A stretch of 64,000 nt of DNA from assembly GCF_020595125.1 (NCBI RefSeq), contig NZ_JACNMS010000005.1, positions 62,001-126,000 of the forward strand. The letters run 5' to 3'. The stretch comes from Jeotgalibacillus aurantiacus. GTDB lineage: Bacteria > Bacillota > Bacilli > Bacillales > Jeotgalibacillaceae. The notes beneath the pieces were generated by a model, which was not told the DNA's origin, searched no databases, and saw only the letters and a program-made list of their open reading frames with translations. Shown piece after piece: positions 1 through 7,938 of the stretch. The position numbers were made by a program, and so were the translations under genes. How positions within the stretch are numbered: the stretch's first letter is position 1; every line of letters starts with the position of its first letter.

Positions 1-195
1 CCGTTGATTAACACAAACTGTGAGGACGTTGAGGGTTTTACGCCGTTTAACAATAATGGAAGCTGTCAGTTTACAGTATCGCAAGTGATCTGTGTGACGA
101 TTCCGCTTGATTTCTTTGTGGATGTTGATGCTTTTCAGTCTGGTGGTGCGTGTGGTGAGGTCGTCGCGGGTAACGTATGTCCATCAAATTTATAA
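1..195 (+). CDS. Cys-rich repeat-family protein, C-terminal fragment (cut by window edge)
   Basis: The reading frame is open from base 1 and ends with TAA at 193-195; no start lies inside the window, so about 64 C-terminal residues are visible. The visible part (pattern C-x-F-x-V-x-Q-V-I-C-V, then P-L, then G-G-A-C-G-x-V-V) matches almost residue for residue the C-terminal domain of the next gene, so the two are tandem paralogues. Function is not recognised. The even spread of cysteines and the linked spore-type genes suggest a coat or surface protein, which is inference. Confidence 0.7.
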   Translation, partial: PLINTNCEDVEGFTPFNNNGSCQFTVSQVICVTIPLDFFVDVDAFQSGGACGEVVAGNVCPSNL

Positions 196-211
196 AATAG
201 GAGGTGATGTA

Positions 212-1012
212 ATGGCATGTCCATTATGTGAAGATTTTTTCACTGGGGATTTTTTGTGCGTAAATGTGCCAGATGGCGGAACGCTTCAATATGGTGTTCA
301 GCTTCAAGGTGTTCCACAGGCTGGTCCGGGTCCTGGACAAACAAGTGTGTTCTACAGGATTTGCAACTGTAATGATGTTCCGGGTGTTGGAATCAGTCAT
401 GTGAATTTTCAGCTTTGTGAAGGGGGAGCACTGCCTGTTCAAGCGTTGATTGGCGGGACTTCGCTAGTCATTGATCCGGCAGGGGATGCATTTTTTGCAG
501 TGCCGAACTTCAAGGTTGAATTTGGCAATATCGAAGTTGGAGCTGAAACGTGTGTGACTCTCCAGCTTGTCTATAATGTGAGCCCGGAATTATTTGCCTT
601 CTTTTCAGGTAGGTTTGGCGTCAAGGTTGGTGGCGGTGGCGGTGCTGCTAACGAGACAAATGCAGGGTTTGTAGACGGATTGCAAATTCCGTGCGTTGAG
701 ATTCCGGCATGTACACAGGACGTGACCGCTGAAATCTGTGCGCAGGCAACGGTTACTTTGACACCAAGGGTACAGGCTCGACAGGCTACAGTGACTTGTA
801 TTAATGGTCCGGTTATCGATGTGGCTTGCGCGGATATTAATGATTTTGATCCGCTTCCGAATACCGGATCCTGTACGTTTGATGTGGCTCAGGTCATCTG
901 TGTAACAGTTCCATTGAAATTTTCTGCAGGTGTTAACGCGGTTCCTTCAGGAGGAGCCTGTGGTGATGTAGTGCCTGGCAACGTTTGTCCGTCAAATGAT
1001 GTAGACGGATAA
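212..1012 (+). CDS. Cysteine-rich protein, 266 aa, possible spore-surface protein
   Basis: The start ATG at 212 has an AGGAGGTGATG ribosome binding site directly upstream; an earlier in-frame ATG at 107 lies inside the preceding gene and lacks a site. The protein begins M-A-C-P-L-C-E-D and contains about 14 cysteines in pairs, a Gly-rich linker near residue 140 and no signal peptide or membrane segment. Its last 75 residues form a domain shared with the gene to the left and with the minus-strand gene at 1153-1485: alternating V-T-x-T-P-x-V, a C-x-F-x-V-x-Q-x-I-C core, a P-L-x-F-S-A strand and a final C. The domain loosely recalls beta-rich spore-coat modules, but I do not recognise a named family. 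It follows the fragment by 16 bp and is probably cotranscribed. Confidence 0.75.
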   Translation: MACPLCEDFFTGDFLCVNVPDGGTLQYGVQLQGVPQAGPGPGQTSVFYRICNCNDVPGVGISHVNFQLCEGGALPVQALIGGTSLVIDPAGDAFFAVPNFKVEFGNIEVGAETCVTLQLVYNVSPELFAFFSGRFGVKVGGGGGAANETNAGFVDGLQIPCVEIPACTQDVTAEICAQATVTLTPRVQARQATVTCINGPVIDVACADINDFDPLPNTGSCTFDVAQVICVTVPLKFSAGVNAVPSGGACGDVVPGNVCPSNDVDG

Positions 1013-1128
1013 AAGCGGCTCTATAAGCTGTCAGAAACAAACCTTGAATGGTTGCGAATATGTGCCGTAATTCAGTGAACCATTGGAAGTCTTCAAAGCT
1101 AAGAGGGTACACAAAACAATGTACAGAT

Positions 1129-1154
1129 AAGAAGCAGACAAATGTCTGCTTCTT
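1129..1154. terminator. Perfect hairpin between convergent Cys-rich genes
   Basis: A 12-bp perfect inverted repeat (AAGAAGCAGACA, 2-nt loop, TGTCTGCTTCTT) lies between the converging 212-1012 and 1153-1485 genes and touches the stop codon of the latter. There is no long T-run on either side, so it is a terminator-like structure rather than a textbook intrinsic terminator. Confidence 0.5.
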
Positions 1155-1485
1155 AATCGTCTTTCTCTTCCGTATCACAGATGACTTCCTTGGGGACTAC
1201 AGTCGTTTCGGCTGAGAAAACAAGGGGGATTTTTATACATAAATCCTGTTTAACAGTAAACTTGCAAGGTTCTTCAGGCTTTTTTTCTTTAGATAAATAC
1301 TTATTCAAACCGAACCGGGGATACGAAGATTTCTCATCTTCCGAACAAGGATGAATGTCGCAACATTCCACCTTATAACCATCACCAATGATCACTTTTG
1401 GCTTAATCGTCACCTGCGCCTCAATCCGCAGATTTTTATGGATAAACGACAAACAAGTCTCAGTTGCATGATGCTCTGTTGTCAA
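1153..1485 (-). CDS. Cys-containing protein, 110 aa, paralogue of the adjacent Cys-rich family
   Basis: The start is TTG at 1485-1483 with a GAGAGGATG site about 8 bases upstream. The sequence carries A-Q-V-T-I-K-P-K-V near residue 27, C-K-F-T-V-K-Q-D-L-C-I-K-I-P-L near residue 75 and a closing V-I-C, the same order of conserved strands and cysteines as the C-terminal domain of the 212-1012 protein. It has a more charged middle (E-K-K-P-E-E). Function is unknown; a spore coat or crust role would fit the cysteines and lack of a signal peptide but is inference. Confidence 0.6.
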   Translation of the reverse strand: MTTEHHATETCLSFIHKNLRIEAQVTIKPKVIIGDGYKVECCDIHPCSEDEKSSYPRFGLNKYLSKEKKPEEPCKFTVKQDLCIKIPLVFSAETTVVPKEVICDTEEKDD

Positions 1486-1549
1486 AGATAATCATCCTCT
1501 CGAAAAGCAGCTAAGGAGAGTTTATGATGAGGAAATGACAAACATGCCT

Positions 1550-1601
1550 GGGGACGGAGCGGGTGTTCAATTTTCCAAAAAGGAACACCCGCTCCGTCCC
1601 C
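1550..1601. repeat. Short palindromic element (19-bp arms)
   Basis: Two 19-bp arms (1550-1568, GGGGACGGAGCGGGTGTTC, and 1583-1601) are perfect inverted repeats around a 14-nt A/T-rich loop. It sits in the gap between two minus-strand genes and abuts a 21-bp periodic array. It resembles the ends of the larger palindrome-ended elements elsewhere in the window, with different arm sequence. Confidence 0.8.
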
Positions 1602-1604
1602 CTT

Positions 1605-1751
1605 GTTTGGTTCAATACTCCCGATCCTGAGAAACTCGCAAAAAATCCTGTGAACCAGGCTGAAAATCTTTTGAACGAACAGCAACATTCTGCGAACCTC
1701 GTGTATAATGTTTTGAACGAGGGGCGAAATTCTGCGAAACTTTCATTCGCA
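1605..1751. repeat. 21-bp degenerate tandem array A1
   Basis: Six consecutive 21-bp units start at 1626, 1647, 1668, 1689, 1710 and 1731; a weaker unit precedes them at 1605. Each unit opens with a variant of YYTGYGAAC and most end in AAT, while the middle is variable. The period holds without a single indel. The array fills the gap between the MarR gene and the palindrome at 1550-1601. Because 21 is a multiple of three, long frames stay open on both strands, which produces spurious heptad-repeat peptides. Confidence 0.8.
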
Positions 1752-1765
1752 CTCAAAATATTTTG

Positions 1766-2197
1766 TTATTTCACACCCTTCATCGCTTCATTAAATTTAC
1801 TCAGCAGTTTCCCGAACTGTTCGCGTTCTTCGTCGGTCCAGTCGTTTAAGAGGTTTGCGACTTTTTCGCGGCGGATGTTCCGGTATTGCTTCATTTCTGT
1901 TTCGCCGCTTTGTGTCAACTCAAAGAAGTAGGAGCGTCTGTCTGAAGGGGACTGAATTTTTTTAACGTACCCTTTCTGCTCGAGGGAGGCTGCCTGTCTG
2001 CTGACGGTTGAGATGTCGAGCTGAAGTTCCTCAGCGAGATCTTTTACGCCGGCTGGCCCTTTTGTTGAGATTTGATGCAGCAACAGATAAGCCGAGCGCA
2101 CGAGGCTTTCGTCTTTTCTGTTCAGAGCAATTGTTGTGATTCTCCTTGCCAATATCGCCATTTCTAGCTCAATGGCACGAAGGGATTCTTCTTTCAT
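1766..2197 (-). CDS. MarR-family transcriptional regulator
   Basis: This 143-aa protein has the MarR winged-helix layout: an N-terminal dimerisation helix, a helix-turn-helix around residues 55-85 (L-A-E-E-L-Q-L-D-I-S-T-V-S-R-Q), the wing with S-D-R-R-S-Y, and a C-terminal helix. It is divergent from an EmrB/QacA-type exporter gene 113 bp away, and the gap holds two copies of a 13-bp palindrome, so the simple model is a local repressor of itself and the exporter, relieved by a small ligand. The start ATG at 2197 follows an AAAGGCGG site. The ligand cannot be told from sequence. Confidence 0.9.
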   Translation of the reverse strand: MKEESLRAIELEMAILARRITTIALNRKDESLVRSAYLLLHQISTKGPAGVKDLAEELQLDISTVSRQAASLEQKGYVKKIQSPSDRRSYFFELTQSGETEMKQYRNIRREKVANLLNDWTDEEREQFGKLLSKFNEAMKGVK

Positions 2198-2239
2198 ATT
2201 TTAAACCGCCTTTTCCTGAACGTGTTTTTGAAGCTGAAT

Positions 2240-2277
2240 ACTTGTATGATACAAGCATATAGTTGTATCATACAAGT
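2240..2277. promoter_or_regulatory. Paired palindromic operator for the MarR regulator
   Basis: Two copies of TTGTATSATACAA, at 2242-2254 and 2263-2275, are each self-complementary apart from the central base, and together form a 15-bp-arm inverted repeat (2240-2254 with 2263-2277). Their centres are 21 bp apart, two helical turns, so two MarR dimers could bind the same face. The position midway between the divergent marR-type and exporter genes supports an operator role. Confidence 0.8.
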
Positions 2278-2310
2278 AATTGATCAAAAAATAAAGAAAG
2301 AAGGATTAAT

Positions 2311-3726
2311 ATGGCTTATGCACAGGAAAGGCCAAAGGATACGACTTCCTTTAATAAAGTTCCGCTCCTGATCGTGTTGATTTCAGGAGCTTTTGCCGCC
2401 ATTTTAAATCAGACGCTCTTGGCTACAGCGTTACCGGTTATCATGGCTGACCTTAATTTACAGGCGAGTACGGCTCAGTGGCTGCAGTCTGTATTTATGC
2501 TGGTAAACGGGATTATGATTCCGATTACGGCTTTTTTGATAGAGAGATTTACAACGAGAAGACTATTTTTAACTGCGATGGGCTTATTCGGGCTCGGTAC
2601 ACTTATATGTGCGATCGCACCCGGCTTTGGCTTTCTGATGGTCGGACGTATTTTACAGGCATCAGGTGCGGGTATCATCATGCCATTAATGCAGACCATC
2701 CTGTTTTTAATTTATCCGGTTGAAAAGCGCGGGGCTGCGATGGGGATGTTTGGACTTGTGATTGCCTTTGCACCGGCGATTGGTCCTACGTTATCCGGCT
2801 GGATGGTGGATCAATTCCCTTGGAGAAGCCTGTTTTATATTATTCTGCCGGTCATTATCATTGATATCATTGTGGCGTATTTTATTTTGAGAAATGTAAC
2901 GAAGCAAACCTTTCCAAAAGTGGACCCGCTTTCGATTGCGCTGTCTACACTTGGATTCGGTGGACTATTATATGGATTCAGTACAGCAGGAAACACTGGC
3001 TGGTTAAGCTGGCAGGTGATTGGATCGCTCGTAGTTGGAACTGTATCACTAACCTGGTTTATCTACAGACAAAATCATCTTGAAAAGCCGATGCTTGAAT
3101 TCAGGGTATTTAAAAACCCGATATTCACGCTGACAACAGCTATTGGCATGATTGTGTTTATTGCGATGATTGGCGGAGCGGTTATTCTGCCGCTTCTCAT
3201 GCAGAATATGCTTGGATTCAGCGCACTTGAATCCGGATTGATGCTGCTTCCAGGGGCACTATTAATGGGAGCCATGAGTCCAATAGCAGGAAAACTGTTT
3301 GATAAATTCGGAGCGAGATGGCTAGCGATTACTGGGATGTCGATTCTGACCATTACGACATTCATGTTCACAAACCTATCAGCTGAGACTACATTTATGT
3401 ATTTAGCTGTTGTGAATATGTTCCGTATGTTTGGTTTATCTATGGTCATGATGCCAGTCACCACTGCGGGTCTGAACCAGCTGCCTAACCACCTGATTCC
3501 ACACGGTACAGCGATGAATAATACGATGCGACAGGTGGCAGGTGCTGTAGGTACTGCCTTGTTAGTCACTGTGATGACCATGACCCAGATTCCTGATGAA
3601 GGCGTCAGCGGCATGATAAGAGGCGTCAACATTTCCTTCGTCGTAGCAGGTATCACAGCTGTCATCGGACTCGTTCTCGCCTTTTTTGTGAAAACGAAAA
3701 AGCAGACGGATGAGGCTGCTGCGTAG
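2311..3726 (+). CDS. MFS multidrug exporter, DHA2 (EmrB/QacA) family
   Basis: The 471-aa protein is strongly hydrophobic with about 14 membrane segments, the number expected for drug:H+ antiporters of the DHA2 family. Visible signatures are the motif-A-like loop R-F-T-T-R-R after the second segment and G-P-T-L-S-G-W near residue 153 (motif C region typical of exporters). Closest remembered relatives are Bacillus LmrB/Mdr-type efflux pumps. ATG at 2311 has an AGAAGGA site. The linked MarR gene and operator indicate induction by a substrate; the substrate is unknown. Confidence 0.9.
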   Translation: MAYAQERPKDTTSFNKVPLLIVLISGAFAAILNQTLLATALPVIMADLNLQASTAQWLQSVFMLVNGIMIPITAFLIERFTTRRLFLTAMGLFGLGTLICAIAPGFGFLMVGRILQASGAGIIMPLMQTILFLIYPVEKRGAAMGMFGLVIAFAPAIGPTLSGWMVDQFPWRSLFYIILPVIIIDIIVAYFILRNVTKQTFPKVDPLSIALSTLGFGGLLYGFSTAGNTGWLSWQVIGSLVVGTVSLTWFIYRQNHLEKPMLEFRVFKNPIFTLTTAIGMIVFIAMIGGAVILPLLMQNMLGFSALESGLMLLPGALLMGAMSPIAGKLFDKFGARWLAITGMSILTITTFMFTNLSAETTFMYLAVVNMFRMFGLSMVMMPVTTAGLNQLPNHLIPHGTAMNNTMRQVAGAVGTALLVTVMTMTQIPDEGVSGMIRGVNISFVVAGITAVIGLVLAFFVKTKKQTDEAAA

Positions 3727-3771
3727 AAAGCGAAGGGATGAACTGGAACGATTTGGAGATTCAGCAACCTG

Positions 3772-3809
3772 AAAAACCGTAACCCTTATCATAAGAGTTA
3801 CGGTTTTTT
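3772..3809. terminator. Bidirectional intrinsic terminator
   Basis: The stem AAAAACCGTAAC pairs with GTTACGGTTTTTT, giving a T-run on both strands. It separates the exporter from the convergent DUF3817 gene. Confidence 0.85.
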
Positions 3810-3812
3810 CTA

Positions 3813-4106
3813 TCAGCTGAACCTCTTCTCAATTCTCCGATCCAGCACGAAATTCCCAAACGGTATAAACGCGACAGCAACAGCGCTGAACAGCCACATG
3901 AAATGCCACCTGATTTTAAAAGTCGTATAAAGCGCAAGCATAACATAAACAACAAATAGGAAACCGTGAATAGATCCTACGAGTGTAACAGCTTCCGGAA
4001 TGCCGGCCATATATTTCAATGGCATGGCAATAAATAATAAAATGAGCAGGGATCCGCCTTCAACCAATCCCATCATACGGAATCGTCCGATATGAGTTTT
4101 CATCAT
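3813..4106 (-). CDS. DUF3817 small membrane protein (YdzA-like)
   Basis: With the start chosen here the protein has 97 residues and three hydrophobic segments (about residues 7-30, 37-60 and 66-85), with G-R-F-R near the N-terminus, G-S-I-H-G in the middle and F-V-L-D at the end, as in DUF3817 proteins. The function of the family is not established. The ATG at 4106 is preceded by GGAGGGA at the right distance, whereas the upstream in-frame ATG at 4121 has no site. It is a single gene ending at a shared bidirectional terminator. Confidence 0.75.
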   Translation of the reverse strand: MMKTHIGRFRMMGLVEGGSLLILLFIAMPLKYMAGIPEAVTLVGSIHGFLFVVYVMLALYTTFKIRWHFMWLFSAVAVAFIPFGNFVLDRRIEKRFS

Positions 4107-4226
4107 GATTTTTCCCTCCATGTCTATTAGGCATTATAAAAGATTCAGCTAAATAATGTGTGAACAATTCGTGTTGATTGTGCTGGTTGAAAAAAATAGT
4201 TAATTGTTTACATTTTTAGTGTGAGG

Positions 4227-4243
4227 GTAATGTCTACCATTAC
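4227..4243. promoter_or_regulatory. Small palindrome upstream of the YqcI/YcgG gene
   Basis: GTAATG and CATTAC form a 6-bp inverted repeat with a 5-nt spacer, 22 bp before the start codon at 4266. It is placed where an operator would be, but no regulator can be named and such a short palindrome could be chance. Confidence 0.25.
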
Positions 4244-4265
4244 ATATTTTTGGAGGCGGATTTAA

Positions 4266-5012
4266 ATGGTGAATAAAAGTTCCGGGTTATTGACGAAAGA
4301 GGATATGCAGGATCATGAAAGGCTGCCTGATTGGCTCGTGCAGGAGTATAAAACGTTTGAGAAGACTGTGCTTGATCCAACGTTTCCATGCTATTTCGGA
4401 ATGAAAGGCCAGCGAAAAGGGGAGCTTCGCTATGCCTACATATCGCAAAAAGACTGGTCTAATCTTCCTCAGGCGGTCGGTGAATTTCTCGCACTTTTTA
4501 AATCAGAAACAAAAATAAAGCACGGTTTGTTTTTATTTGTGGAACCGTTTGAAGTGGAGCAGGAGCTTGATCATTACCGCGCTCAATTTTGGGAGATTCT
4601 TCAGTATCTTCATGAGCAGGATGAGAAAGCCTGGCCTGAAGAACATCCGAGAGACCCTGATCATTTTCTTTGGGATTTTCATTTTGATGGAGAACCGATT
4701 TTCGTTTTTGGGAATGCACCAGCCTATAAGCAGCGGAAAACAAGGAATCTTGGCAATGCGATGGTGCTTGGATTTCAGCCCCGTGCGATTTTTCAAGGCC
4801 TCGAGGGAACGGAAAAGGGAGGAATCATGTCCCGGGAAAAGGTAAGGGAACGCGTTGAAAAGTGGGATCAGCTGCCAAAGCACCCGGATATCAGTCATTA
4901 CGGGGATCCGGATCATCATGAATGGAAACAATCCTTTATTGGCGATGACATTAATCCTGTTACGGGTAAATGCCCATTTCAGCATAAAGAGCTGGTGAAA
5001 CAAAACGGATAA
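4266..5012 (+). CDS. YqcI/YcgG family protein (GntA-like heme enzyme family)
   Basis: The 248-aa protein shows the family's hallmark regions: F-P-C-Y-F-G near residue 40, a central W-D-F-H-F-D-G-E-P-I-F-V-F-G-N-A block, the N-A-M-V-L-G-F-Q-P-R strand and the C-terminal H-P-D-I-S-H-Y-G-D-P block followed by a C-P-F motif. Members of this family include a heme-dependent N-hydroxylase (GntA); the chemistry of the Bacillus members is not known to me. It lies 19 bp upstream of the NAD(P)H-hydrate dehydratase gene and is probably cotranscribed, although no functional link is obvious. ATG has a TGGAGGCG site. Confidence 0.8.
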   Translation: MVNKSSGLLTKEDMQDHERLPDWLVQEYKTFEKTVLDPTFPCYFGMKGQRKGELRYAYISQKDWSNLPQAVGEFLALFKSETKIKHGLFLFVEPFEVEQELDHYRAQFWEILQYLHEQDEKAWPEEHPRDPDHFLWDFHFDGEPIFVFGNAPAYKQRKTRNLGNAMVLGFQPRAIFQGLEGTEKGGIMSREKVRERVEKWDQLPKHPDISHYGDPDHHEWKQSFIGDDINPVTGKCPFQHKELVKQNG

Positions 5013-5031
5013 ATAAAAGGAGAAGAGACAT

Positions 5032-5853
5032 ATGTGGACAGCAGATGATGTAAAGGAGACACTTCCTGTTCGTTTGGCAGATGCACATAAAGGAACATTT
5101 GGCACGGCATTGCTCGCGGTCGGCAGTCCGTTTATGCCGGGCGCTGCGATTCTAGCCGGTATGGCATGCCTGCGCAGTGGTGCGGGTAAGCTCGAAATGG
5201 GGGCGGATGAATCCGTTTTTCCTCATGTATCTGCTCATTTACAGGAAGCAACGTATGTGCCGGAATTCAGTGAGAAGATAATGAGAGGGGACCTTGATCT
5301 CTCTACTTATCGTGTGTTGACATGCGGATCCGGGAGAGAACCGGGTCCTGAGACAGAAAAAATCATTGATCGTTTTCTACGGACGGATCTACCTGTTGTC
5401 CTGGATGCAGGAGCGCTTTCAAAAAGAACATACGCAGTCAGGAACGCACCCGTTATCCTGACTCCTCATCCGGGGGAGTTTGAAAGGATTTCGGGAATAG
5501 AGCTGGAAGGTTCCAAAGAAGCACGAATTCAGGCTGCTGAAGAAATGGCACAAACATTTGGTGTAACCATTGTGCTAAAAGGAGAAGAAACTGTCATTTC
5601 TTTTCCGGATGGAGAGACGAGAATCAACCCGACCGGTAACAGCGCACTTGCCAAAGGTGGAACAGGTGATGTGCTGACAGGCATGATTTCAGGCATGCTG
5701 TGCTGTCATGAAAACTGGAAGCATGCTGTTTTAAATGCAGTCTATTTGCATGGAGCCTGCGCAGATGAATGGATCAAAACAAAATCGTCCCACACCATGC
5801 TGGCAAGTGAAATCACAGAGCTGCTGCCGGAAGTGTGGAAAGCGCATGAGTGA
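5032..5853 (+). CDS. nnrD: ADP-dependent NAD(P)H-hydrate dehydratase
   Basis: The 273-aa ribokinase-fold enzyme converts the damaged (hydrated) form of NADH or NADPH back to the normal cofactor using ADP. Key motifs are H-K-G-T-F-G-T near residue 22, G-A-G-K-L for the nucleotide, L-T-P-H-P-G-E-F near residue 142, V-L-K-G-E and the catalytic N-P-T-G-N-S-A-L-A-K-G-G-T-G-D-V-L-T-G block near residue 203. The length equals the single-domain Bacillus YxkO type, lacking the NAXE epimerase domain that is fused in E. coli. The start follows AAAAGGAG. Confidence 0.9.
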   Translation: MWTADDVKETLPVRLADAHKGTFGTALLAVGSPFMPGAAILAGMACLRSGAGKLEMGADESVFPHVSAHLQEATYVPEFSEKIMRGDLDLSTYRVLTCGSGREPGPETEKIIDRFLRTDLPVVLDAGALSKRTYAVRNAPVILTPHPGEFERISGIELEGSKEARIQAAEEMAQTFGVTIVLKGEETVISFPDGETRINPTGNSALAKGGTGDVLTGMISGMLCCHENWKHAVLNAVYLHGACADEWIKTKSSHTMLASEITELLPEVWKAHE

Positions 5854-6203
5854 ATGAAATTCAGTACTTCATAACGTGTTGACTTTAAATGGTTAACCTA
5901 TCCTATTGTTAATTATTTGTTCTGTCTATGAAAACAATACTGTGACATTTCAATGGTCTTAGTTAAATAGATCAGCATTTTATAACAAAGAGGCGTATTC
6001 CCCCGGAGACTCCTGCTACAGAAAAGCGAAAGGTTTCCAGTCCCTCCCCATTGCTGCTGAACAAAGGAAAGGGGGATATGCTCCGATATCTAAGAAATAT
6101 GAGACTCATGACTCACACTTCCTCTTTACATTTACCTAAGTCCCTACTACTATTAAATCATCACTCTGTAATATAAACGGGCTGATATGAGAGGGTGGCA
6201 AAG
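5854..6203. other. Intergenic stretch with a decayed palindrome-ended element
   Basis: No gene is visible. From about 5988 to 6079 there is a decayed copy of the palindrome-ended element family: GGAGACTCCTGCTACAGAAA resembles the internal GTAGACTCCTGCGGCAG of the copy at 12226-12333, and GCGTATTCCCCC near 5991 is partly complementary to GGGGGATATGC near 6071. The rest is A/T-rich leader for the diguanylate cyclase gene. Confidence 0.45.
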
Positions 6204-7853
6204 GTGAGTGTGGAAAAATTACTTTTTAGAGCTGTGATGAAAGGCATAAAGGAAATGGTTTTCATCGTCAAGGCAGAGCCTGACGGTGAGTTTACTTATG
6301 CTTTTTTGAATGAAGAGGCGAAGATGCGTTCAGGCTTGTCGGATGAGGATCTTGGAAAACCGATCCAGTGTATTCAGCCTGATTTATCTTCCTTTTTATA
6401 TAGCCAGTATCGTAAGGCTGCGGAAACAAAGGAAGATGTCGTCTATAAAGATTCCTATACAGCTCTATCTGGAGAAACCTATTATTCTAAAACCCGGCTT
6501 TCCCCTTTGATGGATGAAAAGGGAGAGTGCACTCATATTACTGCGCTCGTAAATGATATTACAGAATCAACCTGGGCGGAGCTTGACGCAGAGGAGTCAA
6601 GAGAACGGGCTCTTGAAAGCCGTGAAAGATTCCGCTCGCTGTTTGATCATAATCTGGACGCTATTTTTTACTTGAATCTCGATGGAATTACAATTAGCGG
6701 CAATCGTGCTGCTGGAGCGTATATTGGATGGGAATCAGAGCCGGAGGAAATTCATTTTCGGGAATGGTTCAAGGAGAAGGATTTAACGGAGGTTCATCAC
6801 GCTTTCCTAAAAGCTAAAACAGGTGAAGCCTCGTCTTTTCGTACAAAGGTATATATGAATGGGAAAAAAATAGACGGACTCTCTATTTTTGTTCCTGTTA
6901 TGATTCATCATGAAGTCACAGGTATTTACTGGATACTCAAAGATATTTCAACAGAAATGGATGCTATCAAACGCTTCAGGGACAGTGAAAAGAAGCTGAG
7001 AATTATTGCAGAGAATGCACAGGACCTGATCACGCTTGTTGATCATAAGGGTACGATTATTTATGCATCTCCATCCTACCGGCAGGTGCTAGGTTATCAT
7101 GAGAGGGAATATGAAGGGCAATTGTTTTCTCATCGGGTAGAAGAGGAATATCTACCTGAACTGGAAGCTTCTTTCATAGAATCTATCCAGCAGGGCACCC
7201 CCTGGAAGCTACAATTGCGCCAGCAGCACCATGATAAAGAGTGGATGTGGACGGAACTCCATGGAACGCCTGTTTTTGATGACCAGGATCAATTTAATTA
7301 TATGGTGGTTGTTTCTAGGGACATTACGTTTAATAAAAAGCAGGAATCACGTCTTGAATACTTTGCTTATCATGATTCTTTAACAGGCTTACCAAACCGC
7401 CGGCTTCTCCAAAAAACAATGGAAGAGGAGCAGCAGTCTGGGCGGCAGCCATTTTCAGTTTTAATGCTGGATATTGATCATTTTAAAACGATTAACGATG
7501 AACTGGGACATGATGCAGGAGATGCAGTCATTGAGGAATTTGGTCGGCGGCTTAAGATGAGCACGAGAAGCTCTGATCTTGTTGCAAGATTAGGCGGTGA
7601 CGAATTTATCGTGTTACTGCGCGGGGTTGAAAATGAAGATAAGCTTTCAAAAGTGGCGGATAAAATGTTGTCTGCGATTCGCGATCCTTTTCACTTTAAT
7701 GGCATGGAAATGAGTGTGACAACGAGTATAGGAATGACTGTTGTTGAAAACACTTCCTGTTCACCGGCTGAAATTTTAAAAGCTGCTGATAAAGCCCTTT
7801 ATCAGGCGAAGGCCAGGGGACGCAACACTTTTTCAATCCTGTCCCTGAACTGA
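6204..7853 (+). CDS. Diguanylate cyclase with three PAS domains
   Basis: About 549 aa. Three PAS/PAC sensor units occupy roughly residues 10-125, 135-255 and 265-385 and are followed by a GGDEF domain (385-549), which makes cyclic di-GMP from two GTP. The active-site loop is an intact G-G-D-E-F near residue 464, and R-S-S-D sits exactly five residues before it, matching the product-inhibition I-site. No EAL domain or membrane segment is seen, so sensing is cytoplasmic. I prefer GTG at 6204, eight bases after AGAGGG, over GTG at 6195, which overlaps that site. The ligand of the PAS domains is unknown. Confidence 0.9.
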   Translation: MSVEKLLFRAVMKGIKEMVFIVKAEPDGEFTYAFLNEEAKMRSGLSDEDLGKPIQCIQPDLSSFLYSQYRKAAETKEDVVYKDSYTALSGETYYSKTRLSPLMDEKGECTHITALVNDITESTWAELDAEESRERALESRERFRSLFDHNLDAIFYLNLDGITISGNRAAGAYIGWESEPEEIHFREWFKEKDLTEVHHAFLKAKTGEASSFRTKVYMNGKKIDGLSIFVPVMIHHEVTGIYWILKDISTEMDAIKRFRDSEKKLRIIAENAQDLITLVDHKGTIIYASPSYRQVLGYHEREYEGQLFSHRVEEEYLPELEASFIESIQQGTPWKLQLRQQHHDKEWMWTELHGTPVFDDQDQFNYMVVVSRDITFNKKQESRLEYFAYHDSLTGLPNRRLLQKTMEEEQQSGRQPFSVLMLDIDHFKTINDELGHDAGDAVIEEFGRRLKMSTRSSDLVARLGGDEFIVLLRGVENEDKLSKVADKMLSAIRDPFHFNGMEMSVTTSIGMTVVENTSCSPAEILKAADKALYQAKARGRNTFSILSLN

Positions 7854-7938
7854 CGTCATCAGTTGCCTTCTTCTGTTAAAATAAGTATAGTGAATAGGCA
7901 GGTATTTTGAACAACTCACGGAAAGAGAGTGACCAATT

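Noticed and set aside
1563-1931. 122-aa plus-strand frame across array A1 and the MarR gene
   Set aside because: It is antisense to MarR and begins inside a palindrome; no ribosome binding site.
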